Assembly (NCBI GenBank): GCA_907163375.1
Contig: CAJQUW010014405.1
Location: forward strand, 24,954-88,953
Direction of reading: 5' to 3'
DNA length: 64,000 nt
Origin: Prostheceraeus crozeri
Lineage: Eukaryota; Platyhelminthes; Polycladida; Euryleptidae
The notes beneath the pieces are model-generated. The model was not told where the DNA came from, made no database searches, and saw only the letters and a list, made by a program, of their open reading frames with translations. Positions 56,323-64,000 of this stretch are shown here, one piece after another; the first letter of the stretch is position 1; every line of letters starts with the position of its first letter. Position numbers and translations under genes: made by a program.

Positions 56323-57486
56323 ATGGCAAACGATAAGAATCGTAAATATCACATCAAAATGTGCTCATGTGGGCAAATTAATCGCAGTGCGGACGCCAAG
56401 GCGCATGTGAAGAAGGCGGGCACCGGCCACATGATTATCTTGAATAGGGTTGCGTGTGTGAAGTGCAGAGTGCTGAAGGGTGATGAGGATGAGGCGCGTT
56501 TTTACAGAGTGCATGCTGACTGTAGTGGTGGTTTAGTGACTGATTTGAGATTTACGCAGTTGATTGTTGACGAGAGGGAGCGAATGTTGGCGATCGAGCG
56601 AGAGGGTAAGGCTGAGAATGTTGTTGAGAATGATGAGTTGGCGAGAGCGGTTGCGTCGTTGGAGGGTGAGATTGAGCGAAAGAGAGTGCTTGAGAGTGAT
56701 GTTGAGGATGATGTGGATTTAGATAGGGAGCGTGTGAGGAAGCGTGTGAGGAAGGTGAGCTCTTCGTCGTCGGAGGTGTCAAACATTGTCATCACCGACC
56801 CCCCGAAGAGCTCATCTTCCCCAAAAGTGAAGAGTGGGATTCGTGTGCAGTCGGCGAGGTGGTTGAAGGATGAAGAGAAGAGGCATGTTTCGCAGCAGAT
56901 GGCGCATGATTTGTTGGTTAATAAGTATGAGAGTTTGAAGAAAGTGGAGGATGAAGTTGTGAAGGAGTTGGATGAGTTGAAAAAGAAGGAACTGAAGTCG
57001 AAGGAGGTAGCGGATGAAAATATTAGAATGAGGCGTAGTCTGACTGATTTGAAGAAAAAGACGCGAGAGTTGGAAGAGAAGAATGATGAGTGTGAGAAGA
57101 GGGCGAGTGCTGCGGAGAGAAGAATGAGAGATGCAGAAGCGAAGTTTGAGGAGATGATGAAGGAGATGAGTGTGTTGAGAGCGAGGAATGTTGAGTTGGA
57201 GAGGACTGTGGGTCGGCGGGGTGATGAGAGGCAGGCGTATGAGAAGTTGGAGCGCATGAGGGATGAGTGGGAACGTGTGAATGAGGATCGTTTGTTTGAG
57301 TTTCACATCCCTATTCGGGATAATCATTTGGCCGGCGAAGTACTCATAAACCAGAATTTAGACGAGTCAATAATTTGTTACAACGGCCATCCGACCAAGA
57401 AATGTTTGCATGCCAGCCTACGAATGCGCGGTCACTTGCACAAATTTTCTATTCGGAAGCGCGCGAGACTGCCAAAGGATGGCTAA
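56323..57486 (+). CDS. Zinc-knuckle and coiled-coil cargo protein of element 2
   Basis: About 387 residues from MANDKNRKYHIKMCSCGQ. Cysteines and histidines follow (CSCGQ, AHVKKAGTGHM, CVKCRVLK, HADC), a probable zinc domain. Then come an acidic/basic patch (RVRKRVRKVSSSSSEV) and a long coiled coil rich in Lys and Glu (KKVEDEVVKELDELKKKELK and on). The order (zinc domain, Ser-rich linker, coiled coil) echoes the 25492-27577 gene of element 1. The last ~60 codons change character, and a GTAAGT (57491) with TTCATTGCAG (57550) suggests a 60 bp intron, so the true C-terminus is uncertain. GC content is raised. Confidence 0.6.
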   Translation: MANDKNRKYHIKMCSCGQINRSADAKAHVKKAGTGHMIILNRVACVKCRVLKGDEDEARFYRVHADCSGGLVTDLRFTQLIVDERERMLAIEREGKAENVVENDELARAVASLEGEIERKRVLESDVEDDVDLDRERVRKRVRKVSSSSSEVSNIVITDPPKSSSSPKVKSGIRVQSARWLKDEEKRHVSQQMAHDLLVNKYESLKKVEDEVVKELDELKKKELKSKEVADENIRMRRSLTDLKKKTRELEEKNDECEKRASAAERRMRDAEAKFEEMMKEMSVLRARNVELERTVGRRGDERQAYEKLERMRDEWERVNEDRLFEFHIPIRDNHLAGEVLINQNLDESIICYNGHPTKKCLHASLRMRGHLHKFSIRKRARLPKDG

Positions 57487-57582
57487 CTTGGTAAGTGAAA
57501 AGTAAATAAGACAGTATATCCTGTTCTAATACATATCATTTTCATTGCAGATCTTTGCCCGCCTTCACCACCCCATCAATTC

Positions 57583-57730
57583 ACTCCCGAGAACGAACCA
57601 TCGGCTCTCTTAAGGGCCACCATGGGGCAAGACATGATAGAACCTCCACGCGGTTTGCCCTGGGCAGTCTTCGGAGTGGCGAATACTATCATTAAGTTGA
57701 ATCTGCTATCAGTCAACTTGAACGTTGCAT
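57583..57730 (+). repeat. 145 bp 3'-end repeat, copy 1, with histone-like stem-loop
   Basis: It starts CCCGAGAACGAACCATC, then GGCTCTCTTAAGGGCC (57603-57618, 6 bp stem, 4 nt loop) followed by ACCA. This is close to the animal histone-mRNA 3' stem-loop (GGYYCU, loop, AGRRCC, ACCA). CAAGACATGATAGAA downstream sits where the purine-rich U7 site would be. It ends in a second hairpin (AAGTTGA / TCAACTT around ATCTGCTATCAG). It lies downstream of the 56323 gene. Confidence 0.65.
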
Positions 57731-57743
57731 TGTGTTAGAGGGG

Positions 57744-57750
57744 TATATAA
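57744..57750 (+). promoter_or_regulatory. TATA box of the 57783 gene
   Basis: GGGGTATATAAACC, 39 bp before the ATG, directly after repeat copy 1. Confidence 0.6.
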
Positions 57751-57782
57751 ACCACTGCCTCTCATTTCATTTCATTTCAATC

Positions 57783-58049
57783 ATGCAGACGCCGAACAGT
57801 CAAGTCAGCTCTCCTCGCGGACCGCAGTTAAGGCCGCGAAATTTATTTGAGGAGTTTGTCAGGCTAGAGGAGCAAGACAGAATTTTTAATAATCTTGCTC
57901 GGATTGGCAATCCGATGACAGCAACTGCTGTCAATCCAACGGAATGGCGCTACATTCCACTTTTTAGCCATGTACCAGTTAGTGTGGAAGTCGACAGTGC
58001 TACCAAAGAGAGAGTCAAAGACTCTCTCAGCAGAATTGGTAGGGTGTAA
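57783..58049 (+). CDS. Small unknown protein, second unit of element 2
   Basis: 88 residues from MQTPNSQVSSPRGPQLRPR, then LFEEFVRLEEQDRIFNNLAR and WRYIPLFSHVPVSVEV. It is not recognised. The start is chosen because it sits 39 bp after the TATA box; the upstream ATG at 57732 precedes the box. It ends 9 bp before repeat copy 2. Confidence 0.55.
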   Translation: MQTPNSQVSSPRGPQLRPRNLFEEFVRLEEQDRIFNNLARIGNPMTATAVNPTEWRYIPLFSHVPVSVEVDSATKERVKDSLSRIGRV

Positions 58050-58058
58050 GATGACGTT

Positions 58059-58200
58059 ACTCCCGAGAACGAACCATCGGCTCTCTTAAGGGCCACCATG
58101 GGGCAAGACATGATAGAACCTCCACGCGGTTTGCCCTGGGCAGTCTTCGGACTGGCGAATACTATCATTAAGTTGAATCTGCTATCAGTCAACTTGAACA
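58059..58200 (+). repeat. 145 bp 3'-end repeat, copy 2
   Basis: Nearly identical to copy 1 (GGAGTGGCG becomes GGACTGGCG), including the histone-like stem-loop and the CTGCTATCAG hairpin. It begins just after the 57783 gene stops. Confidence 0.75.
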
Positions 58201-58267
58201 TTATGCAGTCGATTGCTATCCCTGAAGCATTCTGATTCGCTGTTGAGCAATTCCTTGTTGAAAACCC

Positions 58268-58274
58268 TATATAA
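58268..58274 (+). promoter_or_regulatory. TATA box of the 58316 gene
   Basis: CCCTATATAAGCC, 42 bp before the ATG; same layout as at 57744. Confidence 0.6.
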
Positions 58275-58315
58275 GCCAGAAGATTGTAGCGCTTCTCATT
58301 CAATTTGAAGTCACG

Positions 58316-58570
58316 ATGGAAGCGACATCTGCCGACAACATTCCCGTCTTCATCGATGAAGACAACGCCATTCCCGACTTCATCATCCTCGACGAGTGGG
58401 ATGAAGAGGATGAGAAGAAGGGGAAGATCAAGAGGATCGTTTGGACGGATGAGGTGTGGACTCCTAAAACCACCCGCATCCGAAAGGTGCCAGATGCACC
58501 AGTACGACCTCGGCGGTATAGGGTCTATGACAACCTAACCGTCATACCCATTGACTATTCCAGCCAATAG
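58316..58570 (+). CDS. Small acidic/basic unknown protein, third unit of element 2
   Basis: 84 residues starting MEATSADNIPVFIDEDNAIP. It has an acidic middle (DEWDEEDEKKGK) and a basic end (RPRRYRVYDN). It is not recognised. It ends 9 bp before repeat copy 3, the same spacing as the unit before it. Confidence 0.55.
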   Translation: MEATSADNIPVFIDEDNAIPDFIILDEWDEEDEKKGKIKRIVWTDEVWTPKTTRIRKVPDAPVRPRRYRVYDNLTVIPIDYSSQ

Positions 58571-58579
58571 TCAAATTCA

Positions 58580-58727
58580 CACCCCGAGAACGAACCATCG
58601 GCTCTCTTAAGGGCCACCATGGGGCAAGACATGATAGAACCTCCTCGCGGTTTGCCCTGGGCAGTCTTCGGACTGGCGAATACTATCATTAAGTTGAATC
58701 TGCTATCAGTCAACTTGAGCGTTGCAA
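58580..58727 (+). repeat. 145 bp 3'-end repeat, copy 3
   Basis: Third copy with the same stem-loop (GGCTCTCTTAAGGGCC) and downstream hairpin. One visible change is CCTCCT for CCTCCA in the middle. Confidence 0.75.
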
Positions 58728-59061
58728 ATGAAGTTCGGTGTAATACTTCCTTTCGACCGGCGTTCCTGTAAAGGGCGGCGGTGAAACCCGTAGCTATGTA
58801 TACCGCAAGGGACATTCGGCAATGGTCAATCTTGTTAAACCTCTCTGCGTCATGTTTGCAAGTGATTGCCTCTGTCTCAACGCAGTATGCATTCGCGCCA
58901 GGGCGACATTTAGCCAACTGTCGAAGGTTGCCTAAAACTTTCCATTGCATACGTTATGAGAACCATGAGTTCTACCTGTCTCTATCAATGAGACGAATTG
59001 ATGAATGGAATGAAATGGGAGGACACTCACCTGCCACGCGCAACATAACACACTTCTCTCT
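58728..59061. other. No assigned gene
   Basis: Frames on both strands are open for about 95-130 codons (for example 58781-59068 plus), but none matches a known family and they conflict with each other. CGGCGTTCCTGT here repeats a motif near 56183. Confidence 0.35.
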
Positions 59062-59470
59062 TCCGTAGTCTAACAAGCTCTTTACACATGGATCGCAGTC
59101 GATTGCTATCCCTGTATCAGAAGTGTAAGCTATCTTAATTTTATTTGACACTATTTCTTCTATCATCATCGTCCATATGAAATGTTTTAAGATTTACAAG
59201 TTAGACTAAGCGTGCTACTATTTCCAAATGAAAAGTATACATGGTTAAATCATCCACTTAAGCCCATCCGTAGTCTAACAAGCTCTTTACACATGGATCG
59301 CAGTCGATTGCTATCCCTGTATCAGAAGTGTAAGCTATCTTAATTTTATTTGACACTATTTCTTCTATCATCATCGTCCATATGAAATGTTTTAAGATTT
59401 ACAAGTTAGACTAAGCGTGCTACTATTTCCAAATGAAAATGTATACATGGTTAAATCATCCACTGAAGCC
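59062..59470. repeat. 205 bp tandem duplication
   Basis: Two almost identical copies (59062-59266 and 59267-59470), starting TCCGTAGTCTAACAAGCTC. Both contain CAGTCGATTGCTATCCCTG, which also occurs at 58206 after repeat copy 2. Confidence 0.85.
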
Positions 59471-59631
59471 CCATTCAAGTACGTCAGTATGAAAGCAAAG
59501 ATAATACGAAATAAAAATTTATTATGGCATGTATTTCAAAAGGTCTTCATCGTCAATATCGTCCCAGAGTCTGGCTTCACATAGATAGCAAAAACAGTTC
59601 AGTTGCCTTAATCGTTCTTCCACTGCGAGCC

Positions 59632-59916
59632 TCACTTTGTCAATATACTCCCACTCCTCCATAGTTCGTGGCTGGGAGTTAGGGTGTACCACTCCCATAA
59701 TTGGTGGAGGAATTTCGTGCTGGTAATCTCCATCACATCGTCAGTATCGTACTGAAGATACTTCCACCTCACGCCTGTTAAGTCGGGACACTCCTTCTCA
59801 CATACACTCTCTTCGTTGTCCGCTGGTAATAACACCTTCTCTACCTTCGTTGGAGCGTTTGGTGTTGAGGATGGAGAAGAGAATTTTGTGTTTGATGTTG
59901 TCGGAGGGCTTGTCAT
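59632..59916 (-). CDS. Small unknown protein of element 2
   Basis: 94 residues from MTSPPTTSNTKFSSPSSTPN: a Ser/Thr/Pro-rich start, an acidic middle (ADNEESVCEKECPDL), then WKYLQYDTDDVMEI and WEWYTLTPSHELW. The Ser/Pro-rich start recalls the 29467-29928 gene of element 1, but no homology is claimed. It reads opposite to the polymerase, and the two diverge from the 60000 region. Confidence 0.5.
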   Translation of the reverse strand: MTSPPTTSNTKFSSPSSTPNAPTKVEKVLLPADNEESVCEKECPDLTGVRWKYLQYDTDDVMEITSTKFLHQLWEWYTLTPSHELWRSGSILTK

Positions 59917-59919
59917 GTT

Positions 59920-60349
59920 GACTGTGAATAATAACTTTGAAATGTTTTCTAATTCTTAAGTATCAACAAGCAACCAATCAGAATGAACAGCCAATGAATG
60001 ATGAATATGAAAGTATATATGTAAAGTGACATTCGTGTCATTTCACTCTGTCTTTGAGACGCATAAGTGAACTGTTGTCTAGCGAATTCTGTTATTATTT
60101 GAGGCGTACAAGTGAATTCCAAATTTGAGACGTATTATTTGAGTGAAGTCTCTATCTTGTTGAAGTATCAAGCTTAAACATAATTTCGTTGAAATGGGAA
60201 GTTGAAAATTTCTTCACTCATCTCCCTCAAACGTGTGGCTAATAGCATCTTCCTCAATTTCAGGCATCAACTTCATCACCAACACCCTCCCTTCTCGAGG
60301 AAAGTTTAGAGTTGTTGAGTCAAGGTAGGTTGTAACAATACACTGAGAC
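59920..60349. other. Divergent promoter region
   Basis: It lies between the minus-strand 59632-59916 gene and the plus-strand polymerase. AGTATATATGTAAA (60013-60026) is a TATA-like site usable on either strand. GTGACATTCGTGTCAT next to it is a near palindrome. A minus-strand frame at 60214-60489 is open but unsupported. Confidence 0.4.
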
Positions 60350-60367
60350 TTGAACAGAGATGAAAGA

Positions 60368-63300
60368 ATGATTTCTCTTTCAGGTGATGTGAGTTCCAGC
60401 TCAGGACTCTCGCGGCAAGGCAACGAGTGGGAATGTGCCGCCTGCGGACATATGTTTACAAGGAAGCACAGTCTCCTTCGACACATCAAACAACGTGTGT
60501 GTCAACGCAAAGCGGCGTCAATCTCCGGAGGTGAAGTTGATTCTGACGATGACATCTCCTTTCCTTGCGATTTGTGCCCTCTTTCTTTTGATAGTCACTT
60601 TCAGCGATCTTCGCACAGACTTCAACACACGCATGCAAATGATCACTACACCAACGGTACCTCTACCATCTCCCTCATTAATGTTTCAAATAATAATTTA
60701 GTACGCGACTACTGCATGGAGTCCAATACTCAAATAGTAGATTTTCCTGAGTGGCTCCTTCAAAATTCAAACATTATCGAAGCGCTCTTCAACAATTTAG
60801 ACAATTTTAGAATGAAGGCGCTCATCTACCTTAAACTAAAATATATTAAGATAGATTTTCAAACGGGTCAAGTGACGGAGAGAATACAGTTTCATGTTCC
60901 TTCCTCTTCTGCAACCGAAGTTGTAGACTGCGAGTCTTGGCTAAATTTTCACATTCAATGTTTTAAAATCAAATGTAGATAAATTCAATCAACGCGACAG
61001 CGCTCTCATTTCTCATGGTGTGGACTCAGCCATATTCAAAATTTCACTATTAGAAAGTCATGCAGCTCGAGGTACATTTAAACTACCAAAAACGTTGTAT
61101 AATAAGAAAGCTGTCATCAATGTCGATTGTAAATCACAGTGTTTCAAATATGCAGTCCTATCCATCCTTCACTATAATGATATCAACGCGAATCGAAATC
61201 ACACCTATAGCTATAGACAGTGGGAGGATGAACTAGACTTTGAAGGTTGTGATAGTAACAACATGAAAATCAAAGATGTAGAAACGTTCGAAAAAAATGA
61301 TAAGATTAAAATTGTCGTTCACGTGTGGGAGAAGGGGTTGAAGGGTGCCGCTATAATTCACGTTCAACTTGTTATGAACGTGTAGTCAACCTCTTATTAG
61401 TAAAACAAGATGATAGCGAGGAATGGCACTACTGTGGTATTCCCAAAATCTCTCGCTTGTACACTCACTTGGGGCACTCTAAAAGAGGTGAACATTTTGT
61501 ATGCGACCGCTGCATCCGCTCCTTTTGGAGTAAAGATAAATTTGAAACTCACTATGAATGGTGCAAGCGAGGTAAATTACAAATGGAACGCATGCCCAAA
61601 GATAAAATATTTTCACATAGGGATAATGGTGACGAATTAAGTCCCCTGCGTGTCATTTACGCAGACATAGAATGCTACATTGATGATATCATCCACAAGC
61701 CAGCAGCCATATCCTGCTATGAAGTATGGCATGACCACTTTAGGAATAGACAAAACAAAATGCATACTTGGCAAGGTAAAGACTGCATTTCAAAATTTCT
61801 AGAATTTCTCGATAAAGCTGCTAAATTTCAACAATCATATGATTCCCAATTGCAGCGTAAGTCACTACATATGACAGATGAAGACAAACAAAAATTTCAA
61901 AGTTGCACATCCTGTCCTAAATGTCATAAAACGTTTGATGACGATAAAATTAAGAAAGTGCGTGATCATGATCACATCACTGGTAAATTTAGAAACGCAC
62001 TCTGCTCCAAATGTAACTTTTCACTTAGGTTGAGACGTCCGTCATTGTTCATAACTTTAAGGGCTATGACAGTCATATGCTCATAAAAGGAGGGTTGAGC
62101 CAGATGAAATCGTGGCAGTTTAATGTAATAGCACAAACGAGAGAAAAATTCATGGCAATGACAGCAAAAGTACCAGTAGATAAAACTAAAGAAAATAAGA
62201 CAGTCTTCTTCGAAATAAAATTTTTAGATTCATTCCAATTCATGTCAGCGTCACTAGCTTCTCTCGTTCGAAATCTCAAGTTTCTTCCCCATAGTCAAAC
62301 TTTGAAGAAACACTATCCAAACTTAACGGATGAAATAATCACTCGCAAAGGAGTCTTTCCCTATGCGTATTTTAGCTCAATGTCTAAACTAAATGAAAAA
62401 ACCCTTCCTTCCATTGACAAATTCAAAAACGATTTGACGGGTGAAGATTGTCCAGTAGAGGACTATGAACATGCTCAAGAGGCATGGTTAAAATTTGAAT
62501 GTAAAACGTTTGGCGATTATATGATCGCTTACTTAGAATTAGATGTCATTTTGCTGGCTGATGTCTTTCAGGAATTTCGACGAGTGGCATTAGAAGAAGA
62601 CAAATTAGATCCTGTCCACTTTGTCAGTCTACCAGCCATGTCCTTTAAATCAGTCTTTAAAATGACTGGTGAGACCATTCATCTCTTACAAGACCCGGAG
62701 ATGTATAATATATTTGAGCGCGGAATACGCGGTGGTCTCACATTTGTAAATAAACATCATATAAAATCTGATACAGTAGGTGATGATCATATCCACCTAA
62801 AGTACTATGACCAAAATAATTTATATGGCAGTTCACTGTCTAAACCACTACCTCATTCCGAGTTTAGTTGGTTAAATCAAGATGAGCTTGCGTATTACTC
62901 AACCCTTCAAACATACTGAAGATTCCAGATGAAGATGATTGGGGATATTATTTTGAAGTGGATTTGATTTATCCAAATAGTATTAAAAATAAAACTGCTG
63001 ATTTCCACTCGCACCTGAATTGGTGAAGTGGACTGAAGATATGTTTTCACCATTCATGTCACAATTTCATAATACTTAACAGAGTGTGGACAGCCAAGGT
63101 ACAAACCATGCGCAAACTTTTGCTCACCCAATATGATTTTTAGAAGATCAGAGAAAATTATCTCCGTGCACTTCTGCATACTAGAAATAGCTCTATTTAG
63201 ATATTTATGGGCATGCTTCTAAAGTCAGTTTCACGCGCATTATCAAATTTAGACAGAAAGCCTTCCTCTCAAAACCGTCTTTCTACATTAGATTAGAAAC

Positions 63301-63760
63301 AGTCAAAAACTGTGCTCACTTCGCCCAAAATAATTTTGAAAAGGAATTTTTATAAAATATAAGAATAACAGTGCTTTTCGGAAAGACCATGGAGGATGAT
63401 TTAGAAAAAAACGTATGAACTACAAAACTAGTCGTTGATGAACAAAAAATATCACAAATGTGGTACCTCATCACCTCTTTTCATTGATAGAGGACATCAC
63501 GATGGAGGATCTTGTAGGTGTTAAAATGATAAAATCAGGAAGTGAGTTGTTGCAAACCCATCTATATTCCCGGCAAGCCGTTTTAGATTATTCAAGCTTG
63601 AAATGTATCAACCTCTTCTACCAAAATATTTAAAAACCATGCCCTCTCGTAAATAAGAGGTTCGCTTGCTGGGTGGTGATACAGATAGTTTCCTTTTTAG
63701 GAGATTACCACTTAAAAAGATTTAAAATTTAATGAAAGTAGGCACGTCATTAGAAAATAT
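60368..63760 (+). pseudogene. Protein-primed DNA polymerase B of element 2, broken
   Basis: Zinc fingers (CAACGHMFTRKHSLLRH, CDLCPLSFDSHF) start the protein. Exonuclease motif I (YADIECYID), the endonuclease VII-like RDHDHITGKFRNALC, FLDSFQFMS, YLELDVILLADVF, motif A (YYDQNNLYGSSLS) and GGDTDSF near 63670 follow in the usual order. Layout and motifs are like those of the 21840-25314 polymerase, but the sequences differ widely, so the two elements are separate lineages. There are several breaks, most in the last third. Confidence 0.82.
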
Positions 63761-64000
63761 TTCGACACATCTCTAACTACAATCCCAGACTACATCCAAT
63801 CTCTATTCCATACCAGTGAATAAAGCGCAAACTTGGTTTTGTATTTAAGGATGAAATCTGAGCATGGAAAGGAGAAGATAGTATGAAGTGAAATGATTCT
63901 CCTCCGTTCCTGTCTAAAAATGTATTACCATGAAATTGTAAAAGAATGTGCAGATACTTGAGTATTAAGCGTGCTATGTATATCAAAATCCATTGTTCAT
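63761..64000. other. Window edge; decayed continuation of element 2
   Basis: No gene can be assigned in the last 240 bases. Confidence 0.35.

Larger units (their letters stand above)
55806..64000 (+). mobile_element. Second Polinton-like element, partial and decayed
   Basis: It contains a protein-primed polymerase B like that of the first element but quite different in sequence, a zinc/coiled-coil cargo gene, small TATA-driven genes and dense direct repeats. No capsid, ATPase or integrase gene is inside the window, and the right end is cut by the window edge. No terminal repeat is identified; the left border is set arbitrarily at its first TATA box (55806-55813). The polymerase has several breaks, so this copy is older than the first. 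Confidence 0.65.

Noticed and set aside
56502-57327. Long Ser/Phe-rich and Leu-rich minus-strand frames (up to 251 codons)
   Set aside because: They are mirror images of the Lys/Glu-rich coiled coil on the plus strand, where stop codons are rare on the reverse.
57950-58950. Minus-strand frames through the 145 bp repeats (reading KRADGSFSG)
   Set aside because: They are open in each copy because the repeat is the same; the plus-strand units with TATA boxes and regular spacing explain the region better.
60214-60489. 91-codon minus-strand frame opposite the polymerase zinc fingers of element 2
   Set aside because: Its C-terminal half looks protein-like, but most of it is antisense to the start of the polymerase; no promoter or family supports it.

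Overview
This window looks like AT-rich nuclear DNA from an invertebrate animal. The evidence is spliceosomal introns, TATA-box promoters, LINE, Penelope-like, hAT, piggyBac and Polinton elements, and a Pol III tRNA-like gene array. I see no operon, Shine-Dalgarno or prophage organisation. Nothing in the sequence fixes the phylum; a marine invertebrate is a guess.

Layout. (1) 1-10,732 is host DNA. Two minus-strand exons (3022-3127 and 40-348) fit a membrane amino-acid transporter of the AAAP/SLC36 type. The rest is intron and intergenic DNA with decayed LINE pieces, a 0.9 kb foldback repeat and a 3.5 kb inverted repeat. (2) 10,733-30,971 is a nearly complete Polinton/Maverick of about 20.2 kb, with ~390 bp terminal inverted repeats and an exact 6 bp target duplication (GTAATA). 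The plus strand carries a RING gene, several unknown genes, packaging ATPase, chromodomain integrase, penton-like and major capsid genes, a pX-like basic protein and an adenain-type protease. The minus strand carries a TATA-binding-protein-like gene, an overlapping gene that may have a PC4-like fold, protein-primed DNA polymerase B, an intron-rich zinc/coiled-coil gene and a small unknown gene. It looks young but not fully whole (about two or three breaks). (3) 30,972-35,966 is host DNA with a decayed LINE. (4) 35,967-51,728 is a tandem array of a 298 bp unit, 43 copies seen. Each unit carries one minus-strand tRNA-like gene (anticodon AGU, Thr) with A box, B box and T-run terminator. The array is split by a 3.1 kb piggyBac element in a TTAA site. 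(5) 51,729-55,640 holds a 0.1 kb palindrome, a Penelope-like element fragment with an internally deleted hAT transposon inside it, a minisatellite and a three-copy repeat. (6) From about 55,800 to the window edge is a second, more decayed Polinton-like element. It has three small-gene units, each followed by the same ~145 bp repeat containing a histone-mRNA-like stem-loop, then a small minus-strand gene and a broken polymerase B.

How it fits together. The large Polinton has a normal virion and replication set plus what looks like its own transcription kit: a TBP-like protein, TATATAAG promoters with AP-1/CRE sites, a recurring GCTAATA-type motif just upstream of genes, and a run of three hairpins whose stems differ by paired changes. 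The second element seems to have taken up a histone-style 3' end. The most unusual host-side feature is the near-perfectly uniform tRNA-like array.
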